Shown: positions 51,054 to 60,066 of the stretch, piece by piece
How positions within the stretch are numbered: the stretch's first letter is position 1
How the letters are laid out: each line of letters starts with the position of its first letter
Assembly (NCBI RefSeq): GCF_903915725.1
Contig: NZ_CAIWTY010000079.1
Coordinates: 38,138-102,137, forward strand
Direction: 5' to 3'
Source of the DNA: an uncultured Rhodopila sp.
Lineage (GTDB): Bacteria; Pseudomonadota; Alphaproteobacteria; Acetobacterales; Acetobacteraceae
DNA: 64,000 nt
Made by a program: the position numbers and the translations under genes
Notes under the pieces: model-generated
Databases searched by the model: none
Seen by the model: only the letters and a program-made list of their open reading frames with translations
Told to the model about the DNA's origin: nothing

Positions 51054-53120
51054 TTAATCCGGTTCGGCCGCTTCGGTCGATGCTGCTTGATCAAATTCAA
51101 GCGCCTCCAACATCACCCGATCGGTCTCATTCATCCTGTTTGCACAGTCCGTCAGAATCAGCGACCTGACCTGTTCCGCCGAAATTGACGAAGCGTCGAG
51201 AAGGTGGCCCTGCCAGACCTGGAGATGACGGACCTCCACGCCGGCTCCCAGCAAGGCGTAGGCAAGGCTCCGATGAGCATGCAAGCCGATCTCGAAGCCC
51301 GCAACCTGCATCCGGGCAAGATTGCGTATGTTCCAAATACGGGCGTAATCTTCCATCCCCGCCATCGTGCTCAGCGCCATTTGATCCCCGACGCAGAGAC
51401 CTTCCAGACCCATCAGGTAGGGCTTGCCCATGTCGGAGACGAGTATTCTTTTATGCCCGGCATCAAGCGAGCAGAGCTCCTCGATTGCGGGCTGAAGGTC
51501 ACCCTCGATGATCTCCTTGTCGGGCCGAATACGGAGCACCGTGTCGTAGACGATGCCACTTTTCAGCATCATGGTCTGCGCCTGATCCATCAGGTAGAAC
51601 ATTCTGTCATCATTCGAGACCAGTTCGACGTTACTTTCGTTGAATAATGCGACCGCCCTGGTCCCGTAGACGTTTTCAATGTAATCTCGATGCACTATCC
51701 GCGAGGATACGACTGCATTATGCAGTGCGGGATAAAGCGATCTGACCTTGCCGTTACCTAGTTTTTGAGATTGTTTGAAATAGATCGCCGCCGTCCGGGG
51801 CGGAAGAACGCGGTCGGCGTGGACCGGCACCAGTTCCTTGCCGCCGCGGTTGCCCCAGGTGGCGACATAGATGTCATGCTCGACGTTGCTAAGAATCGTT
51901 TCTTGCCAACTGGCAAATGCGGTTTCGAAACCCCGCAATTGTCCGGAGACGCAAACCGCGAGGCGCTTGCGCTTGCGGCCACCGCGAACCGCAGCCGGAG
52001 ACACGGCCGGGTCGTTCGCAGCAAAGCGGCCCAACTCCCTCGCCGCGAGAAAGCGCAAGGCTGCCCCATGCCTGACGTCACGGGGCAGCCGATTCAGGCT
52101 GCTTCCATCGGCCCGCTTCTCCGGCGCCATTCCGTTTATGAAATCAAGGATCTCCAGCATAAGACATCCGGGCGCGGTGGCTGTCAGCGCGTTCTTTAAG
52201 TAGCCGGAAAGGTCACGGTTCACCGGCGATCCCAGGATCGCTTCCAACTCTTTCAGCGACAGTTCCGGAATATACCGCTCGAAGACGTCGTCAAACTCGG
52301 GACGGCGGGATTCCGTGACGGATGCCAGGTATAGAATAGCCACCGGCCGCGAGTATGTCTCCGGCAGGGTGGCGCGGAACAGGAACTTATCGAGAAATGA
52401 CTTCGCGGCGAGAAACCGCTCCCTGTTGAATTCAATCGATTTGAGCTGATGGTACATAATATCATGCAAAATGCTCTCGTCTGACATTTTCATGTCTACA
52501 TCAAGAACGAAATCGATAAACGCTCCGACTTCCGGTGAATCCCCGAGCGGCGGCGTGTTGTCAAACAGCGCCTTCGTGGCCCGCCTCAACATGGCAAGCA
52601 CACCCTCAACCGACTCGGGATCGGCAGCCCAGGCGCGCTTGAGCTGCTTGTTCATCGTCCGGTGATGGATAATGATCGTTTCGAAATCGCCGCTGTCGGT
52701 GGCGTTTTCAATGAATTTGGCGAGAAACCACGTGTTATCCGGAAACTTCAGCCATGTCTGCTTCCATCTGTATGACGCCACCTCAGTCTGACCGAGGCGC
52801 TGCGCCAGCTCGGCACTGCGGTGACAAACCTCGAACACCTCGCCGGCATCGACGGCAACGGGAGGATTGCGCAACTCGGCATCAACCGCCCGCATGGCTT
52901 CCACGTCGATCGATTCCGCGCGAAGCAGCGTCTCGGCCGTCGACAGGATGTCCCGCATCGTTCGGGTTTTATTCCGCGTTTCCGCACCGCCGGCCTGCTG
53001 ACCCGCGGCGGCCGTTGCATTCCCGCCCGCAGCCGAGCCGGTGCGCGCACCGCGCCTCCGCCCCGAGGAGGATCCGCCTGCCGCACTGTCGGGAACGATT
53101 TTTAACCCGCTGCTGGACAT
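51054..53120 (-). CDS. Large glycosyltransferase-like protein of a polysaccharide region
   Basis: The 688-residue protein has a Gly/Ser/Ala-rich, disordered N-terminus (1-50). An all-helical region of about 300 residues follows. The C-terminal domain begins about residue 390 with RLAVCVSGQLRGFETAFASW and HDIYVATWGNRGGKEL, the pattern of uncharacterised polysaccharide glycosyltransferase-like proteins (CxSGQxRG). YDTVLRIRPDKEIIEGDLQP fits a nucleotide-sugar transferase fold. It lacks a leader. It is divergent from the phosphatase/nucleotidyltransferase genes with an 83-base AT-rich gap. Function assignment is inference. Confidence 0.65.
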   Translation of the reverse strand: MSSSGLKIVPDSAAGGSSSGRRRGARTGSAAGGNATAAAGQQAGGAETRNKTRTMRDILSTAETLLRAESIDVEAMRAVDAELRNPPVAVDAGEVFEVCHRSAELAQRLGQTEVASYRWKQTWLKFPDNTWFLAKFIENATDSGDFETIIIHHRTMNKQLKRAWAADPESVEGVLAMLRRATKALFDNTPPLGDSPEVGAFIDFVLDVDMKMSDESILHDIMYHQLKSIEFNRERFLAAKSFLDKFLFRATLPETYSRPVAILYLASVTESRRPEFDDVFERYIPELSLKELEAILGSPVNRDLSGYLKNALTATAPGCLMLEILDFINGMAPEKRADGSSLNRLPRDVRHGAALRFLAARELGRFAANDPAVSPAAVRGGRKRKRLAVCVSGQLRGFETAFASWQETILSNVEHDIYVATWGNRGGKELVPVHADRVLPPRTAAIYFKQSQKLGNGKVRSLYPALHNAVVSSRIVHRDYIENVYGTRAVALFNESNVELVSNDDRMFYLMDQAQTMMLKSGIVYDTVLRIRPDKEIIEGDLQPAIEELCSLDAGHKRILVSDMGKPYLMGLEGLCVGDQMALSTMAGMEDYARIWNIRNLARMQVAGFEIGLHAHRSLAYALLGAGVEVRHLQVWQGHLLDASSISAEQVRSLILTDCANRMNETDRVMLEALEFDQAASTEAAEPD

Positions 53121-53203
53121 ATCAACCTCGACTCAGAACCGAAAACTGGTTAGTGATCATTATCATTCCAGGCAAGATCTGGTGCTTTTTTTTGGGTGGT
53201 CCG

Positions 53204-53578
53204 GTGAAGCGTCTCATAATTGATCTCGATGGCACATTGACGCTGCCGGATGATGGACGCTCCTACGCCGACAAAGAGCCCAACCTGCCGCTGATCGCCA
53301 GGCTGCGCGAGTACAAGGCCTCGGGGTTCGAGGTGGCGATCCATACCGCCCGTAATATGCGGACCTACAACAATTCGGTCGGCAAAATCAATGCCCATAC
53401 CTTGCCGATCATCATCGAATGGCTGCAGCGTCACGACGTGCCGTATGACGAGATATTCGTCGGCAAGCCGTGGTGCGGCGGAGACGGCTTCTACGTAGAC
53501 GACCGCGCCGTGCGCCCGTCCGAGTTCATCTCGCTCTCATTCGAGCAAATCCAGGCCCTGATCGGGTCGCAGACCTGA
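53204..53578 (+). CDS. EcbF/BcbF-type capsule phosphatase (HAD)
   Basis: The 124-residue HAD phosphatase starts at GTG with a nearby GGGTGG. Motif I is IDLDGTL (Asp7, Asp9), Thr48 is motif II, Lys88 in VGKPWCGGDG is motif III and GFYVDDRAVRP (Asp99, Asp100) is motif IV. The family (EcbF/BcbF) lies in capsule clusters and probably dephosphorylates a phosphorylated precursor. The two bases between its stop and the next start show coupling. No leader, so it acts in the cytoplasm. Confidence 0.85.
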   Translation: MKRLIIDLDGTLTLPDDGRSYADKEPNLPLIARLREYKASGFEVAIHTARNMRTYNNSVGKINAHTLPIIIEWLQRHDVPYDEIFVGKPWCGGDGFYVDDRAVRPSEFISLSFEQIQALIGSQT

Positions 53579-53580
53579 CC

Positions 53581-55188
53581 ATGGCCGCGCTTCGCCTGAT
53601 TACCTCCGCCGCCTATGTCGATCCTGAACTCGTCGCGGAGTTCGGCCAGATTCCGCCCGCATTCCTCCCGCTCGGCGTATCGCGTCTCTATGAGGCACAA
53701 ATCCTCCGCTTCGGTGGCGGTGCGCCGATCCATCTGACGATCCCGGCCGGCTTCAGTCCTCCGCCGTACGACCAGCGCCGGCTCGCCGAGCTGGGGGTGA
53801 CGTTGGTGCCGGTGCCGGAGGGCCTGCGGCTTGGCGACTCGATCGTCTTTGCGATCAATTCTATCGCCGCCTCGCCTGGTCCGGTTATGATTCTGCACGG
53901 CGACACCCTGATCGAGGATATGCCCGCGAGCAGCGGCGACGAGATCGCCGTGCATGACGAAGGCGACGACTATTCCTGGGCCGCGGTCGATCTGGCCGGA
54001 GACAGGGTCACCCGCCTGGAGGTCGTCGCGGGCGGCACCGCTCATGAAAGCAGCCGTCCCGTTGCCTGCGGTTATTTCGCATTCAGCGACAGCTTGGCAC
54101 TGGTGAGCGCCATTGCCCGCGCCAGAGGCAACTTCATCGCCGGGATCAACTTATATGCCGAAACCCGAGCCGTGCAGGCGAAAAGGGTAACAGGCTGGCG
54201 GGATTTCGGTCACATCCAGACCTATTTCCGCTCCCGCTGCGCCATTTCCACGGCTCGATCCTTCAATACGTTGCAGGTCGACCCCCGCACGGTTCGCAAA
54301 TCCAGCACCGACCGCAACAAGATCCGGGCGGAGGCGGGGTGGTTCAGCGCATTGCCGGCGGCGGTGCAGCCCTTCAGTGCGCGTCTGTTGGAAGCAGGCG
54401 AGGACCGGGATGCCGCGTTCTACCGAACGGAATACCAATACGCCCCGACCTTGGCCGAACTGTACGTGTTTTCATCCATCGGCCGCCCGACCTGGCGAAA
54501 TATCCTGCGATCCTGCCAGGAGTTCCTTGCCGCTTGCGCGGCCTGCAAAGGTCCGGGATCGGCCGATGCGGCACTGGCCGACTTGTCGGTCAAAAAGACG
54601 ATGGAGCGCCTGGAGTGCTACGCGCGGGCGACGGGCTTCGATATCGACAAGCCGACGCGCTTTCAGGGGCACCCCATGCCGTCGCTGCGGCGCATCGCCG
54701 AAGAAATGGCGTGCTCGATCGACATGCGGACCGGGCAGGCCGAGACGTTGATGCACGGCGATTTCTGTTTCAGCAACATCCTGTACAACTCCCGCGCCGG
54801 ACGCATCATCGTCATCGATCCGCGCGGTTACGTGCAAGCCGGCCGGCCATCGATCTTCGGCAGCACAAGCTATGACCTGGCGAAGCTGTCGCACTCCATC
54901 GTGGGATGTTACGATTTCATTCTTGCAGGACGCTACACTCTGAACCAGGGTGACAGCCACGATTTTTCGATTGAATTCGAAACAGACTTGCTTCACGACC
55001 GGCTTCAGCGGGATCTGGCGGAGCTTGAAGTGGGCGGCATTCGCTCCGGCAGCCGCACCGTGCGCGGCATCGTGGTCGGGCTATTCCTGTCCATGCTGCC
55101 GCTGCACGCCGATCGGCCGGACCGGCAAGCGGCTTTTGTAGCCAATGCACTCCGTCTCTATTCGGATCTGGAAAGATCGCGGGCATGA
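53581..55188 (+). CDS. Nucleotidyltransferase-kinase fusion of a polysaccharide pathway
   Basis: The 535-residue protein joins a nucleotidyltransferase-like N-terminus (about 1-250, with VMILHGDTLIEDMP) to an aminoglycoside phosphotransferase-like kinase (about 260-520). The kinase loop is MHGDFCFSNIL (Asp394) and the metal site is IDPRG (Asp413), where most such kinases have DxD or DWE. The usual GxGxR of nucleotidyltransferases is not visible at the N-terminus, so that half may be degenerate. Phosphorylating and then activating a small alcohol or amino acid is the most likely job; the substrate cannot be read. The ATG is two bases after the phosphatase stop. Confidence 0.75.
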   Translation: MAALRLITSAAYVDPELVAEFGQIPPAFLPLGVSRLYEAQILRFGGGAPIHLTIPAGFSPPPYDQRRLAELGVTLVPVPEGLRLGDSIVFAINSIAASPGPVMILHGDTLIEDMPASSGDEIAVHDEGDDYSWAAVDLAGDRVTRLEVVAGGTAHESSRPVACGYFAFSDSLALVSAIARARGNFIAGINLYAETRAVQAKRVTGWRDFGHIQTYFRSRCAISTARSFNTLQVDPRTVRKSSTDRNKIRAEAGWFSALPAAVQPFSARLLEAGEDRDAAFYRTEYQYAPTLAELYVFSSIGRPTWRNILRSCQEFLAACAACKGPGSADAALADLSVKKTMERLECYARATGFDIDKPTRFQGHPMPSLRRIAEEMACSIDMRTGQAETLMHGDFCFSNILYNSRAGRIIVIDPRGYVQAGRPSIFGSTSYDLAKLSHSIVGCYDFILAGRYTLNQGDSHDFSIEFETDLLHDRLQRDLAELEVGGIRSGSRTVRGIVVGLFLSMLPLHADRPDRQAAFVANALRLYSDLERSRA

Positions 55189-55913
55189 TCGTTATCCCGA
55201 TGGCCGGCCTGTCGCGCCGCTTCACCGAGGCCGGATACACGCTGCCGAAATACATGCTGCCGTTGCATGGGCGCACGGTCTTCGCGCATGCCGTCGGCAG
55301 CTTCGATGCGCTGTTTGCGACCACGCCTTTTCTGTTCATTGCCCGCGACATCGCGGATACCGGCAATTTCCTGCGGCGGGAATGCGCCGCACTCGGTATC
55401 GCGGACGCCCGGGTGGCGATATTGGCGCGGGAGACCGCAGGCCAGGCCGAGACGGTAAGCCTGGGGCTTGATCACGCCGGCGTGCCGGATGCAGAACCGT
55501 TGACTATTTTCAATATCGATACATTCCGCGCCGGGTTCCGCTTTCCCGAAGCAGCATGGTTTGCCGGCTCCGACGGCTATCTCGAGGTGTTCCGCGGCAG
55601 CGGTGCCAACTGGTCCTATGTCGGCCCGGCAGCCGGCGCGGACGAGCCGCTCGTGGCGCGCACAACGGAAAAGCAGCCTATTTCCGAACTTTGCTGCGAC
55701 GGTCTCTATCACTTCGCCAGAACCGATGATTTCCGCGCGGCGCTGGCCCGGGAGCGCGCAACGCCGTCGCTGAACGAACTCTACGTGGCGCCGCTCTACA
55801 ATCACCTTATCGCGGCCGGGCGGCGAATACATTTTGATGTCGTTCCGGCAGCCTCTATCACGTTCTGCGGCGTGCCCGCGGAATATGAGGCCGCGCTGGC
55901 GGCCCCGTTCTGA
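55185..55913 (+). CDS. Nucleotidyltransferase of a polysaccharide pathway
   Basis: The 242-residue protein has the canonical start of an NTP-transferase: IVIPMAGLSRRFTEAGY with Gly/Arg-rich loop, followed by LPKYMLPLHGRTVFAHAV and LTIFNIDTFRAG (metal-binding Asp). It should join a nucleotide to a phosphorylated precursor. The ATG overlaps the stop of the fusion gene (ATGA). Together with the phosphatase and kinase this is a complete set for an activated small molecule. No acceptor transferase is present except possibly the divergent 51054 gene. Confidence 0.8.
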   Translation: MIVIPMAGLSRRFTEAGYTLPKYMLPLHGRTVFAHAVGSFDALFATTPFLFIARDIADTGNFLRRECAALGIADARVAILARETAGQAETVSLGLDHAGVPDAEPLTIFNIDTFRAGFRFPEAAWFAGSDGYLEVFRGSGANWSYVGPAAGADEPLVARTTEKQPISELCCDGLYHFARTDDFRAALARERATPSLNELYVAPLYNHLIAAGRRIHFDVVPAASITFCGVPAEYEAALAAPF

Positions 55914-56182
55914 GCGGGCGTTCGCGTCCGGCTTGATAGCCCGGCGACGATCCCCGTACGCCGCGAGCCAACCGGCTGCGCCCTATGCGAGCACCGCTAC
56001 TTGCGATGAATTGCGATTAAGTCTGACACCATAACGGTTGCAGCCTCTGATTGCATCTTTTCGGAATTCAGCTAGTTATTCCCATACTTCAATCTGTCAG
56101 GCGCATCGGCGCGCCGCGGCCGAATCATTGCGATTGGGCCGAACCTCAGGTGTGTTGCAGTGTGCTGAAGCCATCCGCCCGC

Positions 56183-57856
56183 ATGCACCGGATGCTGATC
56201 GTCGCCGGATTCATCGTTCCGGCACTGCTGTTTGCCACGGCGGCGTGGCGCAGCCGGGCAGACATCCGGCGGGAGGGCGAAGCAACCGTGGTCAACGCGG
56301 TCGCCGCCCTGGAAGACTCGCTTCGCGGCCGCTTGCAAGCCGAAGAGGTGGCGCTGACCGCCGTTGCGGACCACGTGCGCGGTCTAGGCTGGGATGAGAT
56401 CGCCAGGCCCGAAACCAGCGCATTCCTGCGCGGGCTGTTGCCATCAGCGGATCAGATCGCGGTGATTTCAATCGAGGACGCGGATGGGACCGTCCGGGCA
56501 ACGACGGGTGGCGGGACGCAAAGCTCGCATCCCGCGGATCAAGCGGTCTTCAAAATGGATCGCGGACAGAATCTCTATATCCGCGTCGCCTACTCCGGGC
56601 GGCCGGCGCAACCCTTTTCCCTCGCGCTCATTCAGCGCCGGACCGCACCGGATGGAACGCTTGACGGAACGATCCGCGCCGAACTGGATCCTGCGTATCT
56701 GACCCGGCGGTTGTCCGAGACGCAGCCGATTGGCGGCGATGCGGTGCTGATCGACCAGGATGGCGATGTCCTCGGCGGGCCCGGCCCCGGCCACGATGCC
56801 GGGCGGCTCGGGCCGGACGATCCGCTGATGCAGCGGATCATTGCGCAGCCCCCCGGGGGACAGTTCTACGGCCGCTCGGCAATCGGCGGCGCGACGGATT
56901 CGATCCTGTCCTATCAACGCATCCCCGGCTATCCGGTCTGGATCGGCATCGCCGCCGACACCTCGGCGTTGACCGCACGCTGGCTGCGCGGTCTGGCGGT
57001 CTACGCAGCGGCGGCGGCGGCGGGATCCCTGGCCTTGGTGATCGCATCGGTCATGGCGATGCGCCATGCCGATGCCGAACGGGACGCCCTGGAGCGGCTG
57101 CGCGTCGAAACCGAGCGACGCCTGATCGCCGAACAGCAGATCAACGTCGCGCGCCGGATGGAGGTGGTCGGACAGCTTGCCGCCGGCGTTGCGCATGACT
57201 TTAATAATGTGCTGATGGTGGTGATGGGCAACCTGGATCTGATCGCCCGGGCCGCCGGTGACGATGAGAAGGTTCGCTCGCTGGTAGCAGCGGCGCTGCT
57301 GGCGTCCCGGCGCGGTGCCCGCCTGACGTCCAGCCTGCTGGCTTTCGCCCGGCGGCAGATCATGCAGACGCAAACGCTGGATCTGAACGGGTTGATCCAT
57401 GAGTTCCTGCCGCTGATCAGACAAAGCACCGGCGAGACGATCGAGGTGAAGCTGGCGCTGGCTCCCGGCTTGCCGCCGTGCAAGGCGGACGCCGGACAGC
57501 TTGAAGCGGCGCTGCTGAACGTGGCGGTCAATGCGCGGGATGCGATGGACGATGGCGGCACATTGACCATCGCGACCCGCGTCGCGCAGCTCGGGCCGGA
57601 AGACCTGGCGGACAACACCGAAACCCGACCGGGTGCGTTTGTCGCCGTCGCGCTGACCGACACCGGAAGCGGCATGCCACCGGATATCGCGGCCAAGGCA
57701 TTCGAACCGTTTTTCACCACAAAGGAATCCGGTAAGGGCAGCGGCCTTGGCTTAAGCCAGGTCGTGGGATTCGTGCGGCAGCTCGGTGGCCACGTCACGC
57801 TGGAGAGCACGCCAGGGCGAGGCAGCGTGGTCACATTGTTCCTGCCGCGAGCCTGA
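56183..57856 (+). CDS. Membrane-bound sensor histidine kinase
   Basis: The 557-residue protein has a leading membrane helix (LIVAGFIVPALLFATAAW), a periplasmic sensor region of about 240 residues (cache-like), a second helix (GLAVYAAAAAAGSLALVIAS), and a kinase core with GVAHDFNNVLMVVMGNLDL and HATPase motifs (NVAVNARDAMDDGG, DTGSGMPPD, GKGSGLGLSQVVGFV). No receiver is fused. ATG 56183 is chosen for the leader position; an ATG 9 bases later is possible. No response regulator gene is adjacent, so the partner is elsewhere. Confidence 0.85.
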   Translation: MHRMLIVAGFIVPALLFATAAWRSRADIRREGEATVVNAVAALEDSLRGRLQAEEVALTAVADHVRGLGWDEIARPETSAFLRGLLPSADQIAVISIEDADGTVRATTGGGTQSSHPADQAVFKMDRGQNLYIRVAYSGRPAQPFSLALIQRRTAPDGTLDGTIRAELDPAYLTRRLSETQPIGGDAVLIDQDGDVLGGPGPGHDAGRLGPDDPLMQRIIAQPPGGQFYGRSAIGGATDSILSYQRIPGYPVWIGIAADTSALTARWLRGLAVYAAAAAAGSLALVIASVMAMRHADAERDALERLRVETERRLIAEQQINVARRMEVVGQLAAGVAHDFNNVLMVVMGNLDLIARAAGDDEKVRSLVAAALLASRRGARLTSSLLAFARRQIMQTQTLDLNGLIHEFLPLIRQSTGETIEVKLALAPGLPPCKADAGQLEAALLNVAVNARDAMDDGGTLTIATRVAQLGPEDLADNTETRPGAFVAVALTDTGSGMPPDIAAKAFEPFFTTKESGKGSGLGLSQVVGFVRQLGGHVTLESTPGRGSVVTLFLPRA

Positions 57857-57901
57857 CGCCGCGCAACGCCTCGGGTCGATGTTTGCGCGGGCCGTCTTCG
57901 G

Positions 57902-58489
57902 TTACCCGGCGCGGCGGCGACGGAACAGGCCCAGCCCGAGCAGGCCCGCGCCCAGGATCGCGCAGGTGCCCGGCTCCGGCACAGGCATCGGCACCGTCTC
58001 GCTGACCGAAATGTTATCGAGTGCGTCGAACCACGGGTCATTGCGGTAGGCGAAACTCAAGGTGTCGAACCCGGTGGCCCGGGCGGTGAAGGTGAATTCG
58101 GTATAGCCCTGATCCGGGACGGGATTGACGGCAAAGCCGATATGCCCGTCGATGCTGGCGGTGAAATCGCTGGGCGAGGACCCATCGCCGGCCAGGTAGC
58201 CGGTCACCGTCAGCGTACCGCCGGCGACGTCCGCGAAGCTTTGGCTCAGCACACCGTCGGAGCCGACCTGGCCAAACACCAGGAAGTCGTGGCCATTCTC
58301 CGGCTGATAGCGGGAAAACTCGGTCGTGACGGTCTCGGGACCGGTATTGCCGGTCAGGGTCCACCCGCTGAGATCTCCGGTCTCGAAGCCGCCGTTGACC
58401 AACAGGTTGACGGCAGCCGATGCGGGCGAGGCAGCCAGGATGCCGGCTGCGAGCGCAAATACAGTCGTAGTCATAACGTTTATTTTCAT
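57902..58489 (-). CDS. PEP-CTERM sorting-domain exported protein (second copy in window)
   Basis: The 195-residue protein has a leader (TTVFALAAGILAASPASAAV), a jelly-roll-like body starting NLLVNGGFETGDLSGWTLTG, typical of carbohydrate-binding or cell-surface modules, and a C-terminal VPEPGTCAILGAGLLGLG with FRRRRAG. It would be processed by an exosortase. Its promoter region (58490-58694) is AT-rich and also separates it from the anti-sigma factor gene, which ends at 58695 on the same strand. The gene lies convergent to the kinase gene at 56183. Confidence 0.88.
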   Translation of the reverse strand: MKINVMTTTVFALAAGILAASPASAAVNLLVNGGFETGDLSGWTLTGNTGPETVTTEFSRYQPENGHDFLVFGQVGSDGVLSQSFADVAGGTLTVTGYLAGDGSSPSDFTASIDGHIGFAVNPVPDQGYTEFTFTARATGFDTLSFAYRNDPWFDALDNISVSETVPMPVPEPGTCAILGAGLLGLGLFRRRRAG

Positions 58490-58694
58490 CGGTATCAGCC
58501 TTCTGAACGCATCAGCAGCACGGGTCGAAGCGAAGCGGCTGAAGATTATGCGTCAGAACTATATTGTAGAAGTAATTAGTTTGTTATTATGCCCATTTAC
58601 TATTGTATGATCCGCACCGCCGCATGCACGCACAGCAATACTTTACCGCAACATATTCCCGCATGCCGGCCGGAGACCTACCCGCCGGCGGCGA

Positions 58695-59498
58695 TCAGCG
58701 CGAAACCCCGGGGCTTTCCGGCTCCGGCGCCCGCCACAGCCTGGCGAAATCCGCCAGCTCCCCGGCGCCGAGGTCGGAAACCGCCCAGAACGACATCCCA
58801 CCCTCGCTCCAGTGCACGAAATTGTAGCCGCTGCGGCTGCCCGATGCCGGGCCGCGATCACGCCGCCCGTCATCGGGCCAGACATACAGGTCGATCAGGT
58901 GCTGGCGCCGCTGGTAGATCAGCGCCGCCACCGGGCGTTCGGCCAGGTAGTCCAGGCGCCCGCCGGCCAGCGGGAATCCCTCCGCCTTGAAGTCCTTCAC
59001 CGGCGGCGCGAAGTCGAGCCGCCCGTCGAACCACGGCTTTACGGTATGCTGATCGGTGGAGATCACATCCATCAGATGCCCCGGCTGCAATGCGCGGATG
59101 TGGTCCGACACCACCGCCTCCGGCAGCCCACCGGCCGAGGGCACCAGAAGCAGCAGCGCCAAACACGCCGCCACCGCCGCGCCGCCGCCGAATGGAATGA
59201 TCGGCCCCAGACCCGGGCGCAGCAGCCGGCGCCACCGCGGCACGGGATTGTCGTTGGTGGACTTTGCCGGTGCGGCAACCCGGCTGAGGATCGCCGCCCG
59301 CAATGAATCAGGCGCCTTGTGGTATGGCACCTCCTGCCGGATACGGCCGGACAAGACGATCAGTTGGGTCTGAAGCTCGGCGCAGGCGGCGCAATGATCC
59401 AGATGCGCGGCCACCGCCGCCGCCTCACGCGGGGACAGCTCCCCGTCCACATCGGCCTGGACCAGCAGCTGCATCTCGGCGCAATCGTCGTCTTTCAT
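58695..59498 (-). CDS. Membrane anti-sigma factor with zinc-binding motif
   Basis: The 267-residue protein has the anti-sigma ZAS motif HLDHCAAC (His32, Cys36, Cys39), a membrane helix (GGAAVAACLALLLLVPSAGG, about 105-125) and a periplasmic C-terminal domain. It should hold the ECF sigma factor encoded just upstream. Its ATG overlaps the sigma stop (ATGA), so both proteins are produced together. Regulation by a periplasmic signal is likely; the proximity of cytochrome b561 and cupredoxin genes suggests a redox stress. Confidence 0.88.
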   Translation of the reverse strand: MKDDDCAEMQLLVQADVDGELSPREAAAVAAHLDHCAACAELQTQLIVLSGRIRQEVPYHKAPDSLRAAILSRVAAPAKSTNDNPVPRWRRLLRPGLGPIIPFGGGAAVAACLALLLLVPSAGGLPEAVVSDHIRALQPGHLMDVISTDQHTVKPWFDGRLDFAPPVKDFKAEGFPLAGGRLDYLAERPVAALIYQRRQHLIDLYVWPDDGRRDRGPASGSRSGYNFVHWSEGGMSFWAVSDLGAGELADFARLWRAPEPESPGVSR

Positions 59499-60031
59499 GA
59501 TAAGTCTCCTCCGGCCTGCCGGCCGAACAGGGCCCGGCGCGCGCGCCACAGCCGCGACATGACCGTGCCGATGGGCACGCCGGTGATTTCGGCGACTTGT
59601 TTGTAGGAAAGCTCCTCCAGCTCATGCAGCACGAGGCATTCCCGCAGTTCCGCCGGCAGTGCTGCCAGGGCGTCGTCGAGGCGGGCGGCTCGTTGGCGCC
59701 GGTTCAACGCGGCTTCCGGGTCGTCCGCCGTGTCGGCAATCTCGCCGTCCTCCGGCGCGCCGCCGCCGTCGAGGCTGGTCGTGGCGCCGTGCCGCCGCGC
59801 CGCCAGCAGCGAGTAGGCCGAATTGCGCACGATCCGCAGCAGCCAGGCCCGCGCATCGCCGCCTTTGAAGGAGGCGAAGTAACTCAGCGCCCGCACCGCG
59901 GCGTCCTGCACCGCGTCCTCGGCCAGCACTGGATCGCGCAGCAGCCAGCGGGCGAGGTTGTACGCAGCGTCGAGATGGGGCAGGATGACCTGCTCGGGCG
60001 TTGCTGCCCCTGGCTGAGGCGAAGCATCCAT
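59495..60031 (-). CDS. ECF sigma factor
   Basis: The 178-residue protein has region 2 (NLARWLLRDPVLAEDAVQDA, AWLLRIVRNSAYSLLA) and region 4 (LPAELRECLVLHELEELSYK, AEITGVPIGTVMSRLWRAR). It lacks a domain 3, as expected for an ECF sigma. GAGGT lies six bases before the ATG at 60031; an upstream in-frame ATG at 60070 would overlap the cytochrome gene end. It is followed by its anti-sigma factor and preceded by cytochrome b561. Confidence 0.9.
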   Translation of the reverse strand: MDASPQPGAATPEQVILPHLDAAYNLARWLLRDPVLAEDAVQDAAVRALSYFASFKGGDARAWLLRIVRNSAYSLLAARRHGATTSLDGGGAPEDGEIADTADDPEAALNRRQRAARLDDALAALPAELRECLVLHELEELSYKQVAEITGVPIGTVMSRLWRARRALFGRQAGGDLS

Positions 60032-60066
60032 GCGTGACCTCGGATCGGGTGTCGGGGGCCGCCATT

